DNA from: an uncultured Bacilli bacterium
GTDB taxonomy: Bacteria; Bacillota_I; Bacilli_A; RF39; UBA660
Length of the DNA stretch: 17,661 bases
Assembly (NCBI GenBank): GCA_947623975.1
Contig: CANQHY010000012.1
Location: 1 to 17,661 of the forward strand
Direction of reading: 5' to 3'
This document shows, one piece after another, positions 7,507 to 15,392 of this stretch. Below the pieces are notes generated by a model that saw only the letters and a list, made by a program, of their open reading frames with translations, did no database searches and was not told the origin of the DNA. A program made the position numbers and the translations under genes. Every line of letters starts with the position of its first letter. Within the stretch, counting starts at the first letter, position 1.

Positions 7507-7520
7507 AAAAATATAACTAG

Positions 7521-7529
7521 TGTTATAAT
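7521..7529 (+). promoter_or_regulatory. extended -10 promoter of the flavin reductase-GDPD operon
   Basis: TGTTATAAT is a consensus -10 (7524-7529) with the TGn extension. The -35 region is poor (TAGTCA, 7500-7505) and overlaps the -35 of the divergent Nudix promoter, so the two promoters are back to back and may compete for polymerase. The start near 7536 would leave a leader of about 15 bases. Confidence 0.6.
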
Positions 7530-7550
7530 GAAATAGAAGGAGAAATAGAT

Positions 7551-8117
7551 ATGAAAAAAAATATTGAAATTAAGGAAGCTATATTTCCAATGCCTGTTTT
7601 AATGATTGCAACATATAATGATGATAATAGTCCAGATGTAATGAATGCAGCTTGGGGAACAATGTTGGATAGAGATTTAGTTTTATTAAATTTATCTTCC
7701 AGTCACAAAACAGTTAAAAACATAAAAAAAAGAAAAGCTTTTACTGTAAGTATTGCCGATGTTAAACATGTAAGGCAAGCTGATTATTTTGGAGTGACCT
7801 CAGCAAATACTACTCTTAATAAATTTGCAAATAGTGGGCTAACAGCTGTTAAATCAGAGCATGTCGATGCCCCAATTGTTAATGAATTTCCTATATGCAT
7901 GGAATGTGAATTATTAGAATTTCAAAGTGATGAATATAGTTATGGTGTCGTAGGTAAGGTAGTAAATGTATCTTGTGAAGAAAGCGTGATGACAGAAGGT
8001 AAGGTAGATATTTCTAAATTAGATGCGATTGCTTTTGATTCATACACCAATGGCTATTACCGTGTATCAGAAAGGGTAGGTAACGCCTTTAAAGATGGAT
8101 TAGAATTAAAAAAATAA
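7551..8117 (+). CDS. flavin reductase-like (FMN-binding split barrel) protein
   Basis: A 188-residue cytosolic protein of the flavin reductase/flavoredoxin family, which binds FMN and uses it in NAD(P)H- or partner-dependent redox reactions. The family's course is visible: an N-terminal PMPVLMIATYNDDNSPDVMN with the Asn-Ala-Ala-Trp-Gly turn, then LLNLSSSHKTVKNIKKRKAFTVSIAD, which forms the FMN phosphate-binding region, DYFGVTSANTTLNKF, and CMECELLEF in the core sheet. The C-terminus GNAFKDGLELKK is short, so this is a single-domain member. The electron acceptor cannot be deduced. ATG 7551 is preceded by AGAAGGAG (7535-7542), 8 bases away. The next gene follows after 15 bases with its own Shine-Dalgarno sequence, so the two form an operon, although their functions have no obvious link. 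Confidence 0.88.
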   Translation: MKKNIEIKEAIFPMPVLMIATYNDDNSPDVMNAAWGTMLDRDLVLLNLSSSHKTVKNIKKRKAFTVSIADVKHVRQADYFGVTSANTTLNKFANSGLTAVKSEHVDAPIVNEFPICMECELLEFQSDEYSYGVVGKVVNVSCEESVMTEGKVDISKLDAIAFDSYTNGYYRVSERVGNAFKDGLELKK

Positions 8118-8132
8118 AAAATAGGAGTACTT

Positions 8133-9956
8133 ATGAAAAAAGTAGGAAAAGTATTAGAGACTTTAAAATATAATATTTTTTCTCTAGTAGGTTTTGAATT
8201 GATATTTAAAATATTAAGCTTAATGTTTTTTTCCCCAATTTTCTTAAAAAGTTTTACTTTGATTATGAAAATTACTGGCTATAATTACATTACTATAGAA
8301 AATGTTGTACCTTTTCTTTTAAAGCCACTGACAATTGTAATGATAATAATATTGTTGCTTTTAATGATGATATATGCAATGTTTGACATAACGACAATTA
8401 TCGTTATATTAGACAGTTCCTATCAGAAAAAGAAAATAAAAATTATGGATGCAATTCAAATTTCTCTAAATAAATGCCGAAAAATTTTTAGTATAAAAAA
8501 TATTTCACTAGCTTTTATGGTTCTATTTTTAATCCCTTTTTTAAATATAGGAATTTCATCTAGTTTTATTGCCACTGTTAAAATACCAGAATTTATTATG
8601 GATTTTATAGTAAAGAATAAGTTCCTTCTGGGATTGTTCGCCTGCTTATTATTATTTTTAGTTGTTATTCTTTTAAGGTGGATTTATTCATTACATTATT
8701 TTGTTCTAGAAAATGTAAGTTTTAAAGAAGCAAGAGAAAAAAGTAAGAATTTAAGTAAGAAAAATCATATAAAAGATATTTTGACATTGGTATTAGTACA
8801 ACTGGTTATCTTTGTTATATATTGTCTTTATATTATGATAGGCCTTTTCCTTATTCTATTGTTTAACAAGATATTTGGTGAACACCTTTTCTTAAAAAGT
8901 ATTGTATCTGTTATAATTTGGATTTTTATAGCATTATCTTTTATATTTATAACTTTGCTAGCTACACCTATAAGTTATGCCACTATAAGTGTAATGTATT
9001 ATTTCCATAAGGCTTCAAAAAAAGAAGAAATAAAACAAATTCAATTTGAAGATAGTAAAAAGAATAATAAGCGTAAATTCTTATTAAAGAAAATATCTAT
9101 TGCTTTTGGCGTTATAAGTATTATTTTAGGGACAATATTTACTTATGGGCTATATAAAGGAAAGTACAACTTAAATGTCGAGTTCGCAAGAAATATTGAG
9201 GTGACTGCTCACAGGGGAGCATCGGCTGATTATCCTGAAAATACGATGAGTGCTTTTGTCGGTGCTAAAAAGCTAGGAGCTGATTGGGTAGAGTTGGATG
9301 TTCAACAGACTAAAGATGGAAAAATAGTAGTATCGCATGATACAAATTTATTACGTGTAACTGGTGTAAATAAAAATATTATTGATATGAATTATAGCGA
9401 GATAGCAAAACTTGATGCTGGTAGTTTTTTTGATAAAGAATTTAAAGATGAAAGAATTCCTTTATTTGAAGATGTTGTTAAATGGGCTAGCGAAAATAAT
9501 ATGAAATTAAATGTTGAATTAAAGCCAGTGGGAAAAGAAAAAGACTTTGAAAAGATGGTTATAGATATTATTAAAAAATATGAATATGAAGACTATTGCG
9601 TTTTAACATCACAAGTTTATAGTGTTTTGGAAGAAGCTAAAAAATATGATAAAGATATTAAAACAGTCTTTGTTATGAGCATAGCTGTTGGCGATGTAAT
9701 TTTGTTAGATAAAGCTGATTCTTTTAGTATTGAGGCTAGTAATATAAATAAGTACATTGTAAATAAAATTCATAACAATGGAAAAGAGTTATATGCTTGG
9801 ACAGTTAATACCGATGAAAATATTAAAAAGATGATAGATTATAATGTCGACAATATTATTACTGATAATATTACTCTGGCAAAAAATATAATAGCAAATA
9901 GTAAAACTAGTAATTTAATAAATGAATTTATAAAGTTTGTAGAAAAATATTTGTAA
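8133..9956 (+). CDS. membrane-anchored glycerophosphodiester phosphodiesterase (GDPD)
   Basis: A 607-residue two-part protein. The first roughly 345 residues hold several long hydrophobic segments and correspond to the GDPD membrane domain found in Bacillota. The C-terminal part is a GDPD TIM barrel that hydrolyses glycerophosphodiesters to sn-glycerol-3-phosphate and an alcohol. Catalytic signatures are all present: HRGAS with His360-Arg361, ENT with Glu369, ELD with Glu387 and Asp389 for metal binding, and SHD with His402 as the second catalytic His. LNVELKP and YAWTVNTDE follow as later barrel strands. The last membrane helix (about 320-340) directly precedes the catalytic domain, which would place it at the membrane surface, probably outside, where it could act on phospholipid head groups or lipoteichoic acid. 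The side is inferred. AGGAG (8123-8127) lies 5 bases before the ATG. It is the second gene of the operon starting at 7551. No terminator is evident after it. Confidence 0.92.
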   Translation: MKKVGKVLETLKYNIFSLVGFELIFKILSLMFFSPIFLKSFTLIMKITGYNYITIENVVPFLLKPLTIVMIIILLLLMMIYAMFDITTIIVILDSSYQKKKIKIMDAIQISLNKCRKIFSIKNISLAFMVLFLIPFLNIGISSSFIATVKIPEFIMDFIVKNKFLLGLFACLLLFLVVILLRWIYSLHYFVLENVSFKEAREKSKNLSKKNHIKDILTLVLVQLVIFVIYCLYIMIGLFLILLFNKIFGEHLFLKSIVSVIIWIFIALSFIFITLLATPISYATISVMYYFHKASKKEEIKQIQFEDSKKNNKRKFLLKKISIAFGVISIILGTIFTYGLYKGKYNLNVEFARNIEVTAHRGASADYPENTMSAFVGAKKLGADWVELDVQQTKDGKIVVSHDTNLLRVTGVNKNIIDMNYSEIAKLDAGSFFDKEFKDERIPLFEDVVKWASENNMKLNVELKPVGKEKDFEKMVIDIIKKYEYEDYCVLTSQVYSVLEEAKKYDKDIKTVFVMSIAVGDVILLDKADSFSIEASNINKYIVNKIHNNGKELYAWTVNTDENIKKMIDYNVDNIITDNITLAKNIIANSKTSNLINEFIKFVEKYL

Positions 9957-10009
9957 ATTTGAATTGATAATTAAGGTAAATTATTTCTATAAAATAATAT
10001 TATGTATTA

Positions 10010-10018
10010 TGATATACT
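10010..10018 (+). promoter_or_regulatory. extended -10 promoter of the ABC transporter gene
   Basis: TGATATACT combines a TGn extension with TATACT (10013-10018). No good -35 lies 17 bases upstream. A start near 10025 gives a leader of about 24 bases. A second candidate is TTGATA (9964-9969) with TATAAA (9988-9993), 18 bases apart. A 7-bp stem (9980-9986/9992-9998) lies here too, but it lacks a T-run and is not a terminator. Confidence 0.45.
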
Positions 10019-10048
10019 TATTATATGGATAATTAGAAGGAGCAGTTT

Positions 10049-12613
10049 ATGATAGAGTTAAAAAATATAAGTAAAACATATAAATCTAAAAAAGGTGCTG
10101 ATACCAAAGCTTTAAAAGATGTTTCGCTATCTTTCGATGATTGTGGCATGACTTTTATTCTTGGTAAGAGTGGAAGCGGAAAATCTACTTTACTAAATAT
10201 TCTTGGTGGACTTGATAATTATGATTCTGGTGAGATGTTAATATTAGGGAAAAGTAGTAAGGATTTCAAAAGTTGTGACTTTGATTCTTATCGTAATACT
10301 TATGTTGGCTTTGTTTTTCAAGAATTTAATATCCTAGAAGATTATGATGTCTATGATAATATTGTACTTGCTTTAGAATTGCAAAAGAAAAATAAAGACG
10401 AAAAAACTATCGAAGATTTATTAGAAAGATTGGAATTAACTAATTTAAAACATCGAAAAGTAAACGAACTATCAGGTGGACAAAAACAAAGAGTAGCTAT
10501 AGCAAGAGCTCTTATCAAAGATCCTAAAATTATTTTGGCGGATGAACCAACAGGAAACTTAGATAGTAAAACTAGTCGTCAAGTTATGGATTTACTAAAA
10601 GAAATAAGCCGTGAAAAATTGGTTATAGTGGTTTCTCACGATGTTGAATCTTCACAAAAATATGCTGATAGAATAATAGAGATTAAAGATGGTACAGTAG
10701 TAAGTGATACAAAACCTAGTAACAATTCTAAAAAGACAAACGAGTACAAAACAATTAAATCTAATTTACCAACTGATAAAAGTTTTAAGCTAGGTGTGGG
10801 ATCTCTTAAACATAAAAAACTAAAACTTATTTTTACTGTTTTCTTAACCGCTTGTACGCTTTTGTTTTTAAGTATGATGGATACGCTTTCTAGTTATAAT
10901 TTAGAAAAAGCCCACGCTAAATTATTAATAGATAAAAATGAAGAGTTCGTTCAAATTGAAAAATACAAATATTATGGTGATGGCTATAACAATAAAGATA
11001 AGTTAGAACTAAAGGAAGAAGATATAAAAGAAATTAATAAAAGGCTTAACTCTGATGCGTATAAAGTCTACGAAATTCAAGATGCTTTTACCTCAATGTC
11101 TGCTACAGATTTATTAAGACTTGATACGAGTAAAATTTATAATAATAATTATTTTCTTGCTTCGCTTTATCCTGAAATTGTAGAAGCCTATAATATTAAA
11201 AGTATTATAAATGAAGATATTATTGGAAGAGAGCCTAAAGCAAGTGATGAAATTGTTATATCTAGTTATCTTGCTGATCAAATTATCTACGCTGGTGCTA
11301 GAGTATACGAAGATTTAGGAGAATTTTCTAGTGGTTACTATATGCCAAAAAATTATGAAGAATTAGTAAATTCAAATAAGACCTTCTATTTTGGCTCAAA
11401 AGGAAAAGTAAAAATAGTAGGAGTTATCGATTATGATTTAGATAAGTATCGTTTTATGAGTGATACAGAATTTGATAATTTTACTAAAGAGCAATCACAG
11501 TTATACGATGAACTAACGTTAAAAAGTGTAAATGTTTATAACAAAATATATGTTAATACTAATTTTATAGATAATATAGAATTTGAAGAAAATGACGAAT
11601 TAAATGCCAATAATCAATACAAATTGGAAATGAAAGAAGTAGATTTCCTAGAAGATGGTCTTTATATTGGTCCTGCTATTCTTAATGGAAATTTAGAGTA
11701 TTTCGATGGTAAAGAGTGGAAGAAGACATCTTCCTTAAAAGATGATGAAGTAGTAGTCAATATAATGGGATTAGATCTTTATAATGGTTATTCAACAGCG
11801 TTAAATAATTATTTAGAAAAACATTCAGGTGAGGATACAAAAGAAAACTTAGAAAAATTATTCTTTGCCAATTATATTAAGGAATATGACCTTATTGGAA
11901 AAAATCTTTCTCTAAAAATTTGGACAGGTCGAGATGGAAGATCTAGTGATCCTGATTTCTCATATGATTCTTTCAAAGTTGTTGGACTAATAGGTTATAG
12001 TGACAATTCTAATTATAATCACTATTTTGGCGGAGGAATGCTAGAGGAATATAAGAGAAAGACCGTCGTTAATAATTCCTTATTGGTGCCAATAAAAAAT
12101 GAAGCTGAAACAAGAAAAATTTTAAGTGATTTTTCATACAAAGATACTTTATCTGCTGCTACAACTTATAGTATGGAAGTATTAAATTTAATGGGAATTA
12201 TCAATGTCTTCAAAAAAGTAGGACTATATATAAGTATCGTTTTATTAGTATTTACAATTTTTCTAATTAGTAACTTTGTAATAACTAGTATTACATATCG
12301 TAAAAAAGAAATTGGTGTCTTAAGAGCACTTGGTGCTAAAACCAATGATATAGTTAAGATTTTCCTTTGGGAGGGAATTGCATTAGCACTAATTTCTGCT
12401 GTTATTACATCAATCTTGTTAATAGTCGTTACAAACGCTTTAAATATTCTTATTATGGATGAAGCAAGTTTGATTCTAACACCATTTATTTTAGGAGTAA
12501 GACAGTTTGTCATGATATTCGTGCTAGTATTTGTCGTAGTAATTGTGGCAAGTATTATTCCAATTAACAGGATTTCTAGAATGAAACCTATAGATGCTAT
12601 ATTAAAAAAATAA
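10049..12613 (+). CDS. fused ABC transporter ATPase-permease (MacB/FtsX type)
   Basis: An 854-residue protein with ATPase and permease in one chain. Residues 1-225 form an ABC nucleotide-binding domain: Walker A GKSGSGKST at 39-47, Q-loop VFQEFNIL, signature LSGGQKQ at 141-147, Walker B with DEPTGNLDS, and the switch His in VVSHD. One helix (about 259-280) is followed by a large domain of about 440 residues that should lie outside. Three C-terminal helices (about 724-746, 770-797, 820-840) carry the FtsX signature RKKEIGVLRALGA and end with ISRMKPIDAILKK. This is the MacB layout (1+3 helices), which in known members works by mechanotransmission rather than classical transport. At 854 residues it is longer than MacB, the excess being in the extracellular domain. 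AAGGAG lies 6 bases before ATG 10049. The XRE regulator gene follows after 101 bases, so a regulator-transporter pair for antimicrobial or peptide export is plausible. The substrate is unknown. Confidence 0.88.
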   Translation: MIELKNISKTYKSKKGADTKALKDVSLSFDDCGMTFILGKSGSGKSTLLNILGGLDNYDSGEMLILGKSSKDFKSCDFDSYRNTYVGFVFQEFNILEDYDVYDNIVLALELQKKNKDEKTIEDLLERLELTNLKHRKVNELSGGQKQRVAIARALIKDPKIILADEPTGNLDSKTSRQVMDLLKEISREKLVIVVSHDVESSQKYADRIIEIKDGTVVSDTKPSNNSKKTNEYKTIKSNLPTDKSFKLGVGSLKHKKLKLIFTVFLTACTLLFLSMMDTLSSYNLEKAHAKLLIDKNEEFVQIEKYKYYGDGYNNKDKLELKEEDIKEINKRLNSDAYKVYEIQDAFTSMSATDLLRLDTSKIYNNNYFLASLYPEIVEAYNIKSIINEDIIGREPKASDEIVISSYLADQIIYAGARVYEDLGEFSSGYYMPKNYEELVNSNKTFYFGSKGKVKIVGVIDYDLDKYRFMSDTEFDNFTKEQSQLYDELTLKSVNVYNKIYVNTNFIDNIEFEENDELNANNQYKLEMKEVDFLEDGLYIGPAILNGNLEYFDGKEWKKTSSLKDDEVVVNIMGLDLYNGYSTALNNYLEKHSGEDTKENLEKLFFANYIKEYDLIGKNLSLKIWTGRDGRSSDPDFSYDSFKVVGLIGYSDNSNYNHYFGGGMLEEYKRKTVVNNSLLVPIKNEAETRKILSDFSYKDTLSAATTYSMEVLNLMGIINVFKKVGLYISIVLLVFTIFLISNFVITSITYRKKEIGVLRALGAKTNDIVKIFLWEGIALALISAVITSILLIVVTNALNILIMDEASLILTPFILGVRQFVMIFVLVFVVVIVASIIPINRISRMKPIDAILKK

Positions 12614-12714
12614 AGATAAGAAATATAATTTCTATAAAATATGCGGATATTCAAGTTTCGTTTCCTGGTAGTTAGTACTTTTACATTATAAAATTTAGTG
12701 TGAAAGGAGAGATT

Positions 12715-13479
12715 ATGAATCAAGAAAAAATAGGAAATTTTATTCAAGAAGCAAGAAAGAAAAAGAAATTAACACAACAACAATTAGCCGAAAAATTAAA
12801 TGTTACTGATCGCTCTGTAAGTAACTGGGAAAATGGCAAAAACATGCCGGATTTATCGCTTTTTAAACCTATTTGTGATGAGCTGGATATTACTATCAAC
12901 GAACTTATGAGTGGAGAGAAACTAAGTGAGTCGGAATATGGTGAAAAACTAGAGGAAAACATTATAAATGTCGTATCTAAAGTGGAAAAGAGAAATAAAA
13001 CTTATCTAAAAACAAGATATATATTTATGGGAGTTTTAGCTATTATAATTTGGTATTTCTTGTGTCTATTCCTAGTAAACATTAATTTTCTAAAGCAAGA
13101 TTACGATAAAGATAGAATGTATATTACCCAGGACGAAGAAATTTTTGATGGCAATTTGAATTTTGTTTATGAAGACGAGTGCCCAGGGTTTGATATGTCG
13201 TATCTAGTAACATCATTTAAAGATGACACTGAAAATAAAATAATTTTTGTAAATGTCAAATGTAGCCTAAAAGGAGTTTATTTAAAGAAAAAAGATTCTA
13301 GTGAGAGAACAGATTTAACTATTCATACAACAAGATCCTTAAAAAGACTTCCCTATAATAGCGAAAATGTTTTTTATACAAAAGTTGATTTCGATAAAAT
13401 AAGAAAAGCTGATGATAAAGAACTAAGAAATATAATTTCAAAATCTTTTCGTCTTGAGAAAAAAAGTATAGACGAGTAA
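12715..13479 (+). CDS. XRE-family HTH regulator with a transmembrane helix
   Basis: A 254-residue protein. Residues about 6-64 are a Cro/C1-type helix-turn-helix, with IGNFIQEARKKKKLTQQQLA, VTDRSVSNWENGKNMPD and a closing ELMSGE. A hydrophobic helix (about 102-124) follows, then a roughly 130-residue C-terminal domain I do not recognise that should lie outside the membrane. This suggests a membrane-tethered one-component regulator that senses envelope signals and binds DNA inside, but this is inferred from topology. I start at ATG 12715, because the in-frame GTG 12700 lies inside the sequence GTGAAAGGAG that serves as Shine-Dalgarno for 12715. It follows the ABC transporter gene by 101 bases without a clear terminator between them. 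That gap shows only a 6-bp AT stem (12619-12633) and weak -10-like TATAAA at 12687. Its most likely target is the transporter or its own operon. Confidence 0.85.
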   Translation: MNQEKIGNFIQEARKKKKLTQQQLAEKLNVTDRSVSNWENGKNMPDLSLFKPICDELDITINELMSGEKLSESEYGEKLEENIINVVSKVEKRNKTYLKTRYIFMGVLAIIIWYFLCLFLVNINFLKQDYDKDRMYITQDEEIFDGNLNFVYEDECPGFDMSYLVTSFKDDTENKIIFVNVKCSLKGVYLKKKDSSERTDLTIHTTRSLKRLPYNSENVFYTKVDFDKIRKADDKELRNIISKSFRLEKKSIDE

Positions 13480-13508
13480 GTAAATTATATTGCAGAAATA
13501 GAGAATAT

Positions 13509-13538
13509 GAACAAATCTTAATTGGTTTGTTCTTTTCT
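13509..13538 (+). terminator. terminator after the XRE regulator gene
   Basis: GAACAAATC (13509-13517) pairs with GGTTTGTTC (13524-13532), 9 bp with one G-U, around loop TTAATT. TTTTCTT follows. It closes the ABC transporter/XRE unit. Confidence 0.8.
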
Positions 13539-13549
13539 TACTATTAAAG

Positions 13550-13558
13550 TGGTAAAAT
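13550..13558 (+). promoter_or_regulatory. extended -10 promoter of the MmcQ/YjbR gene
   Basis: TGGTAAAAT carries the TGn extension and a TAAAAT -10 (13553-13558). The -35 region falls in the T-rich tail of the preceding terminator (TTCTTT, 17 bases away) and is poor. A start near 13565 would nearly coincide with the Shine-Dalgarno sequence, so the leader is very short. Confidence 0.4.
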
Positions 13559-13576
13559 AAAAACGAGGTGTTAATA

Positions 13577-14251
13577 ATGAATATTGAAGATGAAATATTT
13601 AAAAGAGCTGTAATAGATTTTAATAAATTAATACCTTTTGGTTTTAAAAAAGAAAAAGACTATTATTCTATAAGCAAAAAAATACTGAATGATACTTTTA
13701 GAATAGACGTTTTTATAGATTTTAATAAGAGAGTAACAGGTAGAGTTTTTGATTTAGCTTTTGATTGTCAATATACCAATTTTAGAGTTCAAAGTCAAAA
13801 TGGCGAATTTGTAAATTTAATAAAAGAAGAATTTAAAAAATTTTTAGAAGAAATTAAAAAGAATTGTACAAGTACCAATTATTTTATTAGTAATCAGGCT
13901 AATAGAATATCATGTCTAATAGAAAAAGAATATGGCGATCTGCCCCAATTTCCTTGGGAAGATTTATCTGGTAGTGGCGTCTTTAGAAATCCTGTTAATA
14001 ATAAATGGTATGGTCTTATTATGAATATTAAAAAAGATAAAATTGCTAAAGGAGAAGAAGAGGTTGAGATATTAAATATAAAATTAGATAAAGAAAAAAT
14101 AAAAGAATTATTAACTAAAGACGGTTATTATAGAGCTTATCACATGAATAAAGAAAATTGGATTACAATATTACTAGATGATACGTTAAGTGATAAAGAA
14201 ATAATAAAGTTAGTAAAAGAAAGTCATAAATTTACAGAAAAAAGTAAGTAA
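13577..14251 (+). CDS. MmcQ/YjbR-family protein with an N-terminal extension
   Basis: A 224-residue soluble protein. The C-terminal part (about residues 117-220) has the MmcQ/YjbR (double-wing DNA-binding) pattern: GVFRNPVNNKWYGLIMNI, then LNIKLDKEKIKELL, YYRAYHMNKENWITILLDD and a last helix DKEIIKLVKESHKF. YjbR-type proteins are usually about 110-120 residues, so the first roughly 110 residues are an extra domain I cannot name. Members are annotated as DNA-binding from structure, but their cellular role is largely undefined. I chose ATG 13577 because GAGGTG (13565-13570) lies 6 bases before it, while the alternative GTG 13568 is part of that site. It stands alone between two terminator-like hairpins. 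Confidence 0.8.
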   Translation: MNIEDEIFKRAVIDFNKLIPFGFKKEKDYYSISKKILNDTFRIDVFIDFNKRVTGRVFDLAFDCQYTNFRVQSQNGEFVNLIKEEFKKFLEEIKKNCTSTNYFISNQANRISCLIEKEYGDLPQFPWEDLSGSGVFRNPVNNKWYGLIMNIKKDKIAKGEEEVEILNIKLDKEKIKELLTKDGYYRAYHMNKENWITILLDDTLSDKEIIKLVKESHKFTEKSK

Positions 14252-14284
14252 TATTTTATAGGCATATATGATAAAATATTTTTT
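14250..14284 (+). terminator. AT-only terminator-like hairpin after the MmcQ/YjbR gene
   Basis: AATATTTTAT (14250-14259) and ATAAAATATT (14271-14280) form a perfect 10-bp stem with an 11-base loop, followed by TTTT (six T's counting the arm). The first arm starts inside the TAA stop. Having no G-C pairs it would be a weak terminator. Its second arm and loop overlap the predicted -35 of the next promoter. Confidence 0.5.
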
Positions 14285-14296
14285 AGATTATATAAT
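14268..14296 (+). promoter_or_regulatory. promoter of the DUF1003-lipoprotein operon
   Basis: ATGATA (14268-14273, one change from TTGATA) and TATAAT (14291-14296) are separated by 17 bases. The start near 14303 leaves a leader of about a dozen bases. Confidence 0.5.
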
Positions 14297-14315
14297 AAAG
14301 TTTAGGTGATTTAGA

Positions 14316-14843
14316 ATGGAGAAAAAGAAAAAAGAAATTGTAAAGATGTTACTTAATCAAGACTTAGGTGAAAAAGATGAAGAAGAAATAATTGATTTAT
14401 TGGTAAATAGTCCTATTACGGTAGACGTAGATAAAGAAAATGATGCTAAAATGAGTTTAGGCGATAGAGTAGCAGATAAATTATCAGAGGTAGCAGGTAG
14501 TTGGACTTTTATTATTTGTTTTAGCCTTTTCTTAATATTTTGGATTATTTTAAATGGTGTTATATTGGCTAGTTCGGCAATAGATCCTTATCCTTTTATC
14601 TTACTTAATTTATTACTTTCTTGTCTTGCAGCCTTACAAGCACCAATCATTATGATGAGTCAGAATAGACAGGCAAAAAAAGATTCAATTAGAAATAAAA
14701 ACGACTATCATACTGACCTAAAAAGTGAATTAATTCTAGAACAACTTCACGATAATATCGATAAAATTTTAGAAAATGAGAAAAAAATCCTTACGTATCT
14801 TAAAAAAATTGATTTAGAGGATAATGATGATAAAAACAATTAA
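14316..14843 (+). CDS. DUF1003 membrane protein
   Basis: A 175-residue membrane protein of the DUF1003 family, function unknown. The diagnostic centre is intact: GDRVADKLSEVAGSWTFI leads into the first helix (about 63-84), DPYPF at 90-94, LLNLLLSCLAALQAPIIMMSQNRQ as the second helix and its exit, then a basic RQAKKDSIRNKNDY stretch and a helical C-terminal tail (about 130-170) likely to form a coiled coil in the cytoplasm. The N-terminal 60 residues are charged and soluble. AGGTGA (14304-14309) lies 6 bases before ATG 14316. The last bases overlap the start of the lipoprotein gene, so the two are co-transcribed and probably translationally coupled. Confidence 0.88.
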   Translation: MEKKKKEIVKMLLNQDLGEKDEEEIIDLLVNSPITVDVDKENDAKMSLGDRVADKLSEVAGSWTFIICFSLFLIFWIILNGVILASSAIDPYPFILLNLLLSCLAALQAPIIMMSQNRQAKKDSIRNKNDYHTDLKSELILEQLHDNIDKILENEKKILTYLKKIDLEDNDDKNN

Positions 14844-15288
14844 TTTTAAAAAATGTGCCTTTTTAATTCTTTTAGTATTAATCTTTATTTTAAGTGGTTG
14901 TAATAGCCATAATATTAATAATTTAGAACTAGATAATTTGGAGGATACAATGGGCTTAGATATTAAAATTACAATAAAAGATAAAGTATACAATATTACT
15001 TTAGATGATAATGAAACAGCAAAAGCTTTTATCTCTTTATTACCGTTAGAGATAAATATGCAAGAGTTGAACGGAAATGAAAAGTATTATTATTTAGATA
15101 CTAAATTACCAACTCTTAAAGAAAAAAAAGAGGAAATAAAAAAGGGTGATTTAATGATCTATGAAGATAATTGCCTGGTTCTTTTCTACAAGACGTTTTC
15201 TACAAATTATTCTTATACCAAAATAGGAAATATTCCTAATCTTTCTAATTTAGAAGATGGCAATATTACAGTAAGATTTGAAAAATAA
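14827..15288 (+). CDS. lipoprotein with a cyclophilin-like fold domain
   Basis: A 153-residue secreted lipoprotein. The N-terminus has Lys residues, a hydrophobic stretch and a lipobox LSGC with the lipidated Cys at residue 25, so the mature protein is tethered to the outer face of the membrane. From GLDIKITI to the end the sequence follows the bacterial cyclophilin-like family, in particular LLPLEINMQELNGNEKYYYL, GDLMIYEDNCLVLFYKTF and SYTKIGNI. Those proteins have a cyclophilin-like barrel, but prolyl isomerase activity is not established for them. I start at ATG 14827 because GAGG (14817-14820) lies 6 bases before it; ATG 14824 is only 3 bases from that site. An internal in-frame ATG at 14950 has its own strong Shine-Dalgarno sequence (TTGGAGG, 14938-14944) and would yield the domain without the signal peptide. 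Confidence 0.8.
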   Translation: MIKTINFKKCAFLILLVLIFILSGCNSHNINNLELDNLEDTMGLDIKITIKDKVYNITLDDNETAKAFISLLPLEINMQELNGNEKYYYLDTKLPTLKEKKEEIKKGDLMIYEDNCLVLFYKTFSTNYSYTKIGNIPNLSNLEDGNITVRFEK

Positions 15289-15296
15289 TGTTATAT

Positions 15297-15323
15297 AAAG
15301 ATAGATTATCTCTATCTTTTTCT
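15297..15323 (+). terminator. terminator after the lipoprotein gene
   Basis: AAAGATAGA (15297-15305) pairs exactly with TCTATCTTT (15311-15319) around loop TTATC. The T-run continues to 15321, then CT. Confidence 0.8.
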
Positions 15324-15367
15324 ATTACTAAAATGTAAGGTTAAATAATAATTCTAAATGGTATAAT
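15324..15367 (+). promoter_or_regulatory. promoter and candidate response-regulator operator of the two-component genes
   Basis: TGGTATAAT (15359-15367) is an extended -10 promoter with TATAAT at 15362-15367 and no good -35. Upstream, ATTAC (15324-15328), five bases, then TGTAAGGTT (15334-15342) recur in the same order and spacing before the BceA-like gene. TTAC and GTAA within it form an inverted repeat. The site covers the -35 position, so the regulator could activate or repress its own promoter. Confidence 0.55.
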
Positions 15368-15392
15368 AATTATTAGAAATGTGGTGACTTTT

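Noticed and set aside
9980..9998. Terminator after the GDPD gene
   Set aside because: There is a 7-bp AT-only stem, but no T-run follows and the region overlaps the promoter of the ABC transporter gene.
12166..12747. Minus-strand open frame of 193 codons over the end of the ABC permease
   Set aside because: It runs antisense to the FtsX-signature permease end and the start of the XRE gene, and its Ile/Thr-rich translation is typical of a reversed AT-rich frame.
12744..12962. Minus-strand open frame of 72 codons in the XRE gene
   Set aside because: It is antisense to the clear helix-turn-helix coding region, and its Ser/Phe-rich product is a composition artefact.
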